57,024 bases of DNA from Nanobdellota archaeon (GTDB taxonomy: Archaea > Nanobdellota > Nanobdellia > Pacearchaeales > GW2011-AR1), in contig JADFRY010000001.1 in the NCBI GenBank assembly GCA_022561055.1, positions 1 through 57,024 of the forward strand. Direction: 5' to 3'. Below, piece by piece: positions 30,686-37,927 of this stretch (position 1 is the stretch's first letter; each line of letters starts with the position of its first letter). A program made the translations under genes and the position numbers. The notes beneath the pieces are model-generated. The model was given only the letters and a program-made list of their open reading frames with translations, ran no database searches and had not been told where the DNA came from.

Positions 30686-33283
30686 ATGAGCTCTGGGAAA
30701 ATAAAATATATTGAGCCTTATACTGCTGCCGAGACACGGAAGATTTTGCACCCTCTTGTTGCCGAATGGTTTTTCAACAAATTTGGGGACTTCTCTAAGA
30801 CTCAGTTGTATGGGGTTAAGACAATTTATGATAGGAAAAATGTTTTGATTAGCGCTCCTACTGGAGGTACGAAGACTTTGACTGCTTTCTTGGGAATTAT
30901 TAATTATCTTGTTGGCTTGGCTTTGAAAAATGAGTTAGAAGATAAGATTTATACTGTTTATATAAGTCCTTTGAAGGCTTTGAGTAATGATATTTTTGTC
31001 AATTTAGAGGAGCCGTTGCGTGAGATTAGGGAGTTGGCTAAGAAAGGGGGATTGAAAATGCAAGAAATTAGAATCGGCTTACGTACTGGAGATACTAGTG
31101 TTGCCGAGAGAGCTAAGATGGCTAGGAAAGTGCCACATATTTTTATCACGACGCCTGAAAGTTTGTCTATTGTTTTAACAACGAAGAAATTTGTTAATAA
31201 TCTGAGAGCTTTGGAATTTGTGATTGTTGATGAGATTCATGCATTGGCTAATAAAAGAGGAGTTTATTTGAGTCTGAGTTTAGAAAGATTGAATGATGTA
31301 AGTTTGATTGAGCCTGTTCGAATAGGGTTGAGTGCTACAATCGCTCCTTTGGAAGAGGTTGCTAAATTTTTAGTTGGAAATGATAGAGATTGCTTGATTG
31401 CCGATGTTAAATTACTTAAAAAAATTGATGTTGGTCTGATATCTCCGAGCGAAGATTTAATTGAAGCTGATAACTTGGAAAATCAAAAAAGACTTTATCA
31501 CATTCTAGATGATCTTATTCAAAACCATAAAACTACTTTAATATTTACAAATACGAGAAGCGCGACAGAAAGAATTATTCATTATCTTGACTTGAATTTT
31601 CCTGGAAAGTATGAGGGTTTGATTGGGGCGCATCATAGTTCTATGAGTAAAGAGAAAAGGTTTGAAATTGAAGATAAGTTAAGAAAGGGTGAATTAAAAG
31701 TTGTTGTTAGTTCTACAAGCTTGGAATTGGGAATTGATATTGGAAATATTGATTTGGTTATTTTATTGAAGTCGCCGAAGGGTGTTTCGCGGGCTTTGCA
31801 AAGAATTGGCCGTGCCGGTCATAAATTGCGTGATAATCCAAAGGGAAGATTTATTGTTTTGGACAGAGATGACTTAATTGAATGTGGGATATTAATGAAA
31901 AACATTATTGAGAAGAAGATTGACAAAGTTGAGTTTCCGAAGAATGCACTAGATGTTTTGTCTCAACAAATTTATGGTATGGCTATCACTAAAGTCTGGA
32001 ATGCTGATGAGATGTTAAAACTAATTAGAAGAAGTTATTGTTATGGCAAACTTAGCAAAGATGATTTTCTGGCTGTCATTAGCTATCTTGCGGGTGATTA
32101 TGCTCTCGAACACCAGCATGTTTACGCAAAGATTTGGTATGATGAAAGCACGAATGAGATAGGTAAGAGAGGAAAACTGGCAAGAGTAATTTATATGACT
32201 AATATTGGGACAATACCTGAAGAGGGTTTTATCAATGTTGTGGTGCAATTTCCTCGAGAGAAAAGGGGGCAGGTTGTTGGAAAGGTTGATGAGGCTTTTT
32301 TAGAAAGACTGAAAAGAGGGGATGTTTTTGTTTTGGGCGGTCAGAAATATCAATTCTTATATTCGAGAGGAATGAAAGCTTATGTAATGTCAGACATTAG
32401 TAAAAATCCTACAATTCCATCTTGGTTTTCTGAAATGTTGCCTTTGAGTTTTGATGTTGCTTTAGATATTGGAAGATTTAGAAAGCTTGTGAAAGAAAGG
32501 ATAAAAAATAAAGAAAAATGTTTAAGGTTCATTGAAGAATATTTGTATTGTGGTGCGAATGAATCGAAAGCAATTTATGATTATTTTTCAGAGCAAGACA
32601 AATTTTCAGAGATTCCTGATGAAAAAACATTATTAATTGAAAAATTTAAATCTGAAAAAGAATATTTGTTGTTTCACTCTTTGTATGGAAGACGTGTAAA
32701 TGATGTTTTATCGAGGGTTTATGCTTATGCTGCTGCTCAGCTTAGACATAGAGATATTGAAATTGGAATTAATGATAATGGGTTTTTTATTGCTGGAGAA
32801 AATTTGAATGAGAACAAAATTTTGAATTTTGTTAATACTGAAAATTTAGAAAAAATCTTGAAAGAGGCTATAGAAAAAACAGATGTTTTAAAAAGACGTT
32901 TTAGACATTGTGCAGGAAGAAGTTTAATGATTTTGAGAAATTATAAAGGCCGGACAAAAACAGTTGGAAGACAACAAATGCATTCTCATTTTTTACTCTC
33001 GGCGATTAAAAAGATAAGTAATGAATTCCCGATTTTGCAAGAAGCGAGAAGAGAAGTTTTAGAAGACTTGATGGATATAAAAAATGCTAAGAAAGTTTTG
33101 AGTTGGATAGAACAGGGGAAAGTTAAAGTTAAGAAAGTAATGACACCGATGGTTTCGCCTTTTGGTTTGACTTTAATTGCTCAGAGTCATTCAGATTTAA
33201 TTAAGATGGAAGAGAAAGCAGTTTTCTTAAAGAGAATGCATGAGTTGCAGATGGGGGTTATTGGGGAGAAGCAACAGGTTTAA
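30686..33283 (+). CDS. lhr: Lhr-type superfamily 2 DNA helicase
   Basis: The 865-residue protein has SF2 motifs I (SAPTGGTKT, ~56-64), Ia (VYISPLKAL), Ib (TTPESL), II (DEIH), III (LSATIAPLEEVA), IV/V (SSTSLELGIDIG) and VI (QRIGRAGH). A winged-helix and Lhr-core C-terminal region follows (TKVWNADEMLKLIRRSY onward). Motif I is odd: the Gly before the catalytic Lys is Thr. Archaeal Lhr/Hel308-like enzymes remodel forked DNA. The metallophosphoesterase two genes later is a common partner of Lhr. Confidence 0.88.
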   Translation: MSSGKIKYIEPYTAAETRKILHPLVAEWFFNKFGDFSKTQLYGVKTIYDRKNVLISAPTGGTKTLTAFLGIINYLVGLALKNELEDKIYTVYISPLKALSNDIFVNLEEPLREIRELAKKGGLKMQEIRIGLRTGDTSVAERAKMARKVPHIFITTPESLSIVLTTKKFVNNLRALEFVIVDEIHALANKRGVYLSLSLERLNDVSLIEPVRIGLSATIAPLEEVAKFLVGNDRDCLIADVKLLKKIDVGLISPSEDLIEADNLENQKRLYHILDDLIQNHKTTLIFTNTRSATERIIHYLDLNFPGKYEGLIGAHHSSMSKEKRFEIEDKLRKGELKVVVSSTSLELGIDIGNIDLVILLKSPKGVSRALQRIGRAGHKLRDNPKGRFIVLDRDDLIECGILMKNIIEKKIDKVEFPKNALDVLSQQIYGMAITKVWNADEMLKLIRRSYCYGKLSKDDFLAVISYLAGDYALEHQHVYAKIWYDESTNEIGKRGKLARVIYMTNIGTIPEEGFINVVVQFPREKRGQVVGKVDEAFLERLKRGDVFVLGGQKYQFLYSRGMKAYVMSDISKNPTIPSWFSEMLPLSFDVALDIGRFRKLVKERIKNKEKCLRFIEEYLYCGANESKAIYDYFSEQDKFSEIPDEKTLLIEKFKSEKEYLLFHSLYGRRVNDVLSRVYAYAAAQLRHRDIEIGINDNGFFIAGENLNENKILNFVNTENLEKILKEAIEKTDVLKRRFRHCAGRSLMILRNYKGRTKTVGRQQMHSHFLLSAIKKISNEFPILQEARREVLEDLMDIKNAKKVLSWIEQGKVKVKKVMTPMVSPFGLTLIAQSHSDLIKMEEKAVFLKRMHELQMGVIGEKQQV

Positions 33284-33307
33284 AAGCAAGATTGGGTGTG
33301 AATTTTT

Positions 33308-33595
33308 ATGGGAGAAGATAATGTTATTAGTAAATCTATAGAAAGATTAAGTAGGGGAGGAGGAGATAGTTTAGACAGACTTATAATTTTGCAAGGAGCA
33401 TTAGAGTTGATAGAACAAGGAACGTATTATGGTGAGGGAAGCAACGGAGCTCGTTATGATCTTAGAAAGGTTTATTTGTATATGGGAAGGAAATTTGTGA
33501 GTGAGAGTCCTAATGATCCCCTCCTCCTGGCAACTTATAATAAATTTATGGAAGAATGTAAAAGTATTGGTATTAGTATAGAAGATGAAAATTGA
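33308..33595 (+). CDS. Unassigned 95-residue helical protein
   Basis: I recognise no family. The sequence is alpha-helical (SLDRLIILQGALELIEQGTY; YDLRKVYLYMGRKFVSES) and lacks signal or membrane segments. It lies 24 bp after the Lhr gene and overlaps the phosphoesterase gene by 11 bp, so it belongs to the same operon. It may be an accessory DNA-repair factor, but that is context only. Confidence 0.6.
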   Translation: MGEDNVISKSIERLSRGGGDSLDRLIILQGALELIEQGTYYGEGSNGARYDLRKVYLYMGRKFVSESPNDPLLLATYNKFMEECKSIGISIEDEN

Positions 33596-34373
33596 ATTCA
33601 TCGGCAAATCGCTTTTAATTGAAATGGGTAATGAGAAAGTTTTAGTAGTTGGCGATTTGCATTTAGGTTATGAAGGATCGTTGCATGAATCTGGTTACAA
33701 TGTTCCTATCAATTTATATAAAGAAACTATAAAAGATTTTGATAAGATTTTTGATTATATCAGAAATAATAAAAAAGTAAAATTATCAAAGCAAACAGTT
33801 GGAGAGGTGGGGTTGGATGATAATAATTTGAGGAGTGGTGGGGTGGTAGACAAGGTTGTTATTTTAGGTGATTTAAAACATGAATTTGGTAAAATATTGA
33901 AAGACGAATGGAAAGAAATATCTGATTTATTAGATTATTTGAAAGAAAAATGTAAGAAAATTATTATTGTTAAGGGAAATCATGATGTCATTATCGAGCC
34001 TATTACAAAGAAAAAGAAGGTGGGAGTTTTAGATTATTGGATTTATCACAATTATTGTTTTTTACATGGTGACAGAGATTTTTCTGATATTTATGATAGA
34101 GAAATTAAATATTGGATTATTGGGCATGGACATCCTGCAATAAGTTTACGAGATAAAGTTAAAACTGAAAAGTATAAATGTTTTTTAGTCGGTAAATATA
34201 AAGGTAAGAAGGTAATCATTGTGCCTAGTTTTTTTCATGTTACTGAGGGAAGTGATGTGAGAGATTATGATTTGGGATTGGCCTGGAATTTCGAATTGAA
34301 GAAGTTTGGCGTAAAAATTGTTGGAGAAAATTTAGAAGTCTTAGACTTTGGAGAACTAAGAAAATTAAGATAA
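33585..34373 (+). CDS. Calcineurin-like metallophosphoesterase (SbcD/Mre11-related, archaeal)
   Basis: Motifs of the phosphoesterase core are in order: VVGDLHLGYEG, VILGDLKHEFG, VKGNHDVIIE, FLHGD and IIGHGHPAIS. These are the metal-binding Asp/His/Asn residues. The 262-residue size and layout fit the archaeal family named as SbcD-related phosphoesterases. Members often sit next to Lhr helicases, as here, suggesting a joint nucleic-acid repair function. The insert between the first two motifs is longer than usual. Confidence 0.85.
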   Translation: MKIEFIGKSLLIEMGNEKVLVVGDLHLGYEGSLHESGYNVPINLYKETIKDFDKIFDYIRNNKKVKLSKQTVGEVGLDDNNLRSGGVVDKVVILGDLKHEFGKILKDEWKEISDLLDYLKEKCKKIIIVKGNHDVIIEPITKKKKVGVLDYWIYHNYCFLHGDRDFSDIYDREIKYWIIGHGHPAISLRDKVKTEKYKCFLVGKYKGKKVIIVPSFFHVTEGSDVRDYDLGLAWNFELKKFGVKIVGENLEVLDFGELRKLR

Positions 34374-34393
34374 TTTATATATTTAAATTAGAT

Positions 34394-34816
34394 TTATTGT
34401 TCTCGTGGGCCTAATCTTGGAACTCTAATATGGGATGGAAGTCCTAGCTCATCTTGAAGTTGAAAAGCTCTTGAAGCGCATCTTTTTAATATTAAATTAG
34501 AGATTAGTAAAGTTATATTATTAGGAAGAGTTTTCTTTTTCCATGTTTTCATTATCTCTTTTGATTCGTCTTTAGTAACTGTAAGCACGAGGTGCCCTTC
34601 AAATGCGATTTCTCCTTGTTTTGGATCTTTTTCATCTTCAGCATTATAGTTTAAAATATGTTTAAAGGTAACTTTTAGTGCTTCAGAGTCTTTTAAAAGA
34701 TCGATTTTTTCTTTTTCAATATTAGTGAATTGAATATCTATGTCTACCTTGCTCTTCTTGAAATCGAGAACTCTTTCCGCGGAAATTTTTGTAAAATTAA
34801 AACCTATGACTTGCAT
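34394..34816 (-). CDS. SecB-like fold protein, tentative
   Basis: The 140-residue protein has a row of beta strands (IGFNFTKISAERVLDF; KVDIDIQFTNIEKE; EIAFEGHLVLTVTKDE) and ends with helices and LQDELGLPSHIRVPRL. This order, with a late helix and LP-rich tail, recalls SecB chaperones and archaeal SecB-like proteins such as MJ0357. Sequence identity is too weak for certainty. No signal or membrane helix is present. It is convergent with the phosphoesterase gene. Confidence 0.45.
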   Translation of the reverse strand: MQVIGFNFTKISAERVLDFKKSKVDIDIQFTNIEKEKIDLLKDSEALKVTFKHILNYNAEDEKDPKQGEIAFEGHLVLTVTKDESKEIMKTWKKKTLPNNITLLISNLILKRCASRAFQLQDELGLPSHIRVPRLGPREQ

Positions 34817-34898
34817 GATATTGGTTATTGTGGGGGTTTTTAAATTTTATTGTAGGGAAAATTAGAATAGTTTTAGGTAAATAGTTTTTAGGTAATTA

Positions 34899-35159
34899 TT
34901 ATATTAAATCTTCTTCAGAAACGACAACAAAGTCTCCTATCGCGATGATTGCGTTGTATGGGATAACTATTTCTTTGTCTTGATTGATTTCTAAGTTTAG
35001 GTTTTTTGTGTAAGATGTGACTTCCTTAAGAAGAAGCTGGATTAATTCTCCTGTGCGAGTTTCAAAACTAATGTCTTTGACCATCCCGAGTTTTTTCCCT
35101 TCTTTAGTCACAACGAGTCTCCCTAAAATTTCTTTAAGAGGTTTTTTATCTAAAGCCAT
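34899..35159 (-). CDS. PRC-barrel domain protein
   Basis: The 86 residues form a single PRC-barrel: LGRLVVTKEGKKLGMVKDIS, ELIQLLLKEV and the closing VIPYNAIIAIGDFVVV. PRC-barrel proteins in archaea are small, often close to cell-division or RNA genes, and have no established enzymatic role. The gene stands alone. The 252-bp gap that follows to 35411 contains no gene or structure I can support. Confidence 0.85.
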   Translation of the reverse strand: MALDKKPLKEILGRLVVTKEGKKLGMVKDISFETRTGELIQLLLKEVTSYTKNLNLEINQDKEIVIPYNAIIAIGDFVVVSEEDLI

Positions 35160-35411
35160 TTGAATAAAGAAAAGTAAAGAGGAGAAGTATTTAAAGATTT
35201 TGATGGTGAAATCAAGGTTTTTATGATTTTTTATCTAAATAGAGGGAAAGAGAAAAAAAGAAATGAGATGGGAAAAAGACCGTTTCGATGGATTAAGTAG
35301 CATTAGATTTAATTAAGAAGCTTCTCTGTAGTTGTTTTTGGAAGAAACAGTCCTTTCTTAGATTGCATAACCTTTAAATTCTTAACAAGCCATAGAAAAA
35401 TTGGTTACTCT

Positions 35412-36047
35412 ATGATAAAACATGTTATCTTTGATTTTGATGGAACATTAGCAGATACGTTCGAAGTAATAAAAAAAATTACCATGAACTTAGATAAAAG
35501 CGAAAAGAAAGAAGTACATTTTGATGATATAAAAAATATAAGCATTGAAGAAATGTTTAGGAAATATAAAACACCTTTATGGAAACTTCCGAGATTTGTT
35601 CGGTTGGTTAAGAAACAACTTAAAGGGAAAATTGAAACTGAGGTTAAGCCCTTTAGAGGGCTCCCAGACGTGCTCAACAAACTAAACAAGCACTATTCAT
35701 TAAGTATATTATCTAGCAATTCTAAGGAAAATATAGAGAAATTTTTAGAGAGAAATAGTCTTAAGAATGTTTTTCAATTTATTTACTCAGATAGCACAAT
35801 TTTCGGAAAATCAACTAAGTTAAGAAAATTATGTAGAAAACATAAAATCTCTAAAGATGAAATTATTTATGTGGGTGATGAGGTTCGAGATATTAAGGCG
35901 TGTAAAAAAACAAAAATAACTATAATTGCAGTCACCTGGGGATATAATGCAAAGGAATTTTTAAAAAAAGAGAGTCCAGATTATTTAATAAATTCACCAA
36001 AAGAACTGGAAAAAATATTACTAACAAATCAGCTATCTAAAAAATAA
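35412..36047 (+). CDS. HAD-superfamily phosphatase (phosphoglycolate phosphatase-like)
   Basis: The nucleophile motif DFDGTLADTFEV (8-19), SSNSKENIEKFL (motif II), a conserved Lys (FGKSTKLRKL) and YVGDEVRDIKACKK (motif III/IV) make a complete HAD active site. A small helical cap (residues 20-80) separates motifs I and II. The 211-residue size matches Gph-like hydrolases. Substrate unknown. It is the last gene before the putative replication origin. Confidence 0.85.
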   Translation: MIKHVIFDFDGTLADTFEVIKKITMNLDKSEKKEVHFDDIKNISIEEMFRKYKTPLWKLPRFVRLVKKQLKGKIETEVKPFRGLPDVLNKLNKHYSLSILSSNSKENIEKFLERNSLKNVFQFIYSDSTIFGKSTKLRKLCRKHKISKDEIIYVGDEVRDIKACKKTKITIIAVTWGYNAKEFLKKESPDYLINSPKELEKILLTNQLSKK

Positions 36048-36217
36048 AATCACCATTTATCATAAAGAGCATGACATGATAACCCGAACTTGTTATATAC
36101 TAAGAATAAGATTAGACCCTGACCCTTTGGTTTCGTATGGAGAATTTATAATTTTTTGAAAAGGTTTAAATATAGTTTATGAATCTTTTCTTTTTTATTT
36201 TTCTTTTTTAAATTTTT

Positions 36218-36262
36218 ATATAATATATAATATATAATATAATATATATTATTGAATATATG
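36218..36262. other. A/T-only block, possible duplex unwinding element
   Basis: The stretch is composed of TATAATATA-type repeats with almost no G or C. It is positioned within the putative origin, upstream of the triple repeat and the ORB-like boxes. Confidence 0.5.
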
Positions 36263-36398
36263 AATAAAGTTCGTTTAATTTTAATTATCTCAATAATAAC
36301 AGATAATTTAGTTCTGGTTTTAATTATCATTAATAATTTTAATTATTATTAATAAAGTTCGTTTAATTTATATATTTTTAATAAAGTTCGGTTTAATC
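36263..36398. repeat. Three direct repeats of AATAAAGTTCGTTTAATT
   Basis: Copies at 36263-36280 and 36351-36368 are identical over 18 bp. A third copy at 36380-36398 has one extra G (AATAAAGTTCGGTTTAATC). Their core AAGTTCG(N)TTAA is the reverse complement of the motif dispersed at 23.4-29.4 kb. Confidence 0.85.
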
Positions 36399-36427
36399 AA
36401 ATAATTTTTAGTTATCTTTTAAAAGTA

Positions 36428-36450
36428 GTTCCAGTGGAAACAAAGGTGTC
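36428..36450 (+). promoter_or_regulatory. Origin recognition box-like element 1
   Basis: TTCCAGTGGAAACAAAGG closely resembles archaeal ORB elements, which carry TTCCAGTGGAAAC followed by a G-rich end. Cdc6/Orc1 binds such sites. Confidence 0.75.
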
Positions 36451-36478
36451 ACAGTTAATTCATATTTTTTTATTTTTT

Positions 36479-36513
36479 CCTCTATTTTCCATGTTTTCCA
36501 GTTGAAATAGAGG
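36479..36513. promoter_or_regulatory. ORB-like element 2 inside a 9-bp inverted repeat
   Basis: TTTTCCAGTTGAAA (36494-36507) is a weaker ORB-like box in the same orientation as the first. It lies between CCTCTATTT (36479-36487) and AAATAGAGG (36505-36513), which are exact reverse complements. Confidence 0.55.
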
Positions 36514-36584
36514 TTAGAGGATAGATAAATTTATAATATGTTATGTTTTTTATCGGGAATAATTAATAAAATAAACTTTATAAG

Positions 36585-36705
36585 AGATGAGATCTAAAAG
36601 AGAGGGTTGAGATAAAGTTTAATTTAAAGAGGGGTTGACATGAAGTTAAAGAGAATAGAGATGAAGTTTAATTTAAAAAGAGGATTGAGAAGAGATGAAA
36701 TCTAA
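36585..36705 (+). repeat. Imperfect tandem repeats running into the cdc6 start
   Basis: Units like AAGTTTAATTTAAA followed by GAGGGGTTGA occur at least twice, and AGAGATGAGATCTAAAA resembles the AGAGATGAAATCTAAA that includes the cdc6 start codon. The array joins the origin to the gene and may be autoregulatory. Confidence 0.5.
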
Positions 36706-37903
36706 ACTCGACGAGATATTTAATTCGGTTGCAGAGCATAGTATTTTTAAAGAGAAGAGTGTTTTGCAAATTGGTTATACACCAGATACAATACCTCATA
36801 GAGACGAGCAAATTGAGTTAGTGGCTTCTATTCTGGCTCCGGTTTTAAGAGGAGAGAGGTCGAGTAATTTGTTTGTTTTTGGCAAGACGGGGAGTGGTAA
36901 GACTCTTTCTGTACAGTTTGTAATTAACGAAATATTGAAGAGAGTTAAAGAATCTGGGAAGGATTGTTTGAAAGTTGTTTATGTTAATTGTAAATTAAAA
37001 AAAGTTGCAGATACAGAGTATAGAATTCTTGCAGAGATTATTTCTAATCTTGGAGGGAGTGTTCCAGCCACAGGTTTGCCAACAGATAAGGTGTATAATA
37101 AGTTTGTTGAACTTATTGATGATAAGAAAGGAATTTTTCTTTTAATATTGGATGAAGTTGACCAAGTTGTGAAAAAGATTTCAGATAATTTTCTTTATAC
37201 ACTTACAAGATTGAATTCAGAATTAAAGAATGTACAGATTAGTTTGGTTGGAATAAGCAATAGTCTGACTTTTATGGATGATTTAGATCCGAGGGTTCGG
37301 AGTTCATTAGGTGAAGAGGAATTAGTTTTTCCCCCTTATAATGCTTTACAGCTTAGAGATATTTTAAAGGAGAGGTCTTCACAAGCCTTTAGTGAGGGGG
37401 TTTTAGAAGAAGGTGTTATTGCTAAATGTGCTGCTTTTGCTGCGAGGGAGCATGGAGATGCAAGGCGCGCTTTAGATTTATTGAGAGTTGCAGGTGAACT
37501 TGCAGAGAGGGAAGGTGCTAAGAGTTTAATGTTAACTCATGTCGATGCAGCAAATAAAAAAATCGAGAGAGATAAAATGATTGATGTTATTGAAAGCGAG
37601 CCAAAGCAATTTCATTTAGTTTTATTATCAATAATATCTTTAAGTGAGGATAAGACTCTTAATAATATATTTACAGGAGATATTTATAATAAATATCAAG
37701 AAATTTGCGAGAAGACAAATAATGAGGCCCTAACACAAAGAAGAATTTCAGATATTATTGCTGAATTTGATATGCTTGGTTTAATTAATGCTAGAGTGGT
37801 AAGTAAAGGTAGACAGGGAAGGACGAGAGAAATAAAATTAACTTTGTCGCACAATATAAAGGAAAAAGCTAAAGAAATTTTACATGATTCATTAGTTTTA
37901 TGA
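36695..37903 (+). CDS. cdc6: Replication initiator Cdc6/Orc1
   Basis: The 402-residue AAA+ protein has Walker A GKTGSGKT (~64-71), Walker B FLLILDEVDQV, sensor 1 LVGISNSLTFMDDLDPRVRSSL, sensor 2 HGDARRALDLLRVAGE and a C-terminal winged helix (IYNKYQEICEKTNN; RRISDIIAEFDMLGL). These are the domains that bind ORB boxes and load MCM. Box-like sites are just upstream. The stop is 24 bp before the polD small subunit start, so replication initiation and polymerase genes form one operon, as in Thermococcales. Confidence 0.97.
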   Translation: MKSKLDEIFNSVAEHSIFKEKSVLQIGYTPDTIPHRDEQIELVASILAPVLRGERSSNLFVFGKTGSGKTLSVQFVINEILKRVKESGKDCLKVVYVNCKLKKVADTEYRILAEIISNLGGSVPATGLPTDKVYNKFVELIDDKKGIFLLILDEVDQVVKKISDNFLYTLTRLNSELKNVQISLVGISNSLTFMDDLDPRVRSSLGEEELVFPPYNALQLRDILKERSSQAFSEGVLEEGVIAKCAAFAAREHGDARRALDLLRVAGELAEREGAKSLMLTHVDAANKKIERDKMIDVIESEPKQFHLVLLSIISLSEDKTLNNIFTGDIYNKYQEICEKTNNEALTQRRISDIIAEFDMLGLINARVVSKGRQGRTREIKLTLSHNIKEKAKEILHDSLVL

Positions 37904-37927
37904 TTGGTTAGATGTTTAGGTGAGAAG

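Larger units (their letters stand above)
36048..36694. other. Putative chromosomal replication origin region
   Basis: This 647-bp gene-free stretch lies directly upstream of cdc6/orc1 and the polD genes, the classic archaeal oriC setting. It contains a 45-bp almost pure A/T block (36218-36262), three AATAAAGTTCGTTTAAT repeats, two ORB-like boxes and an inverted repeat. The order repeats-unwinding block-boxes matches an origin. Strand-bias data would be needed to show firing. Confidence 0.7.

Noticed and set aside
35160-35411. Small RNA gene in the gap before the HAD gene
   Set aside because: No stable stem, box C/D pair or promoter arrangement could be supported.
36218-36400. CRISPR array
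   Set aside because: Repeats at the origin are only three, 18 bp, unevenly spaced, and no cas genes are present.
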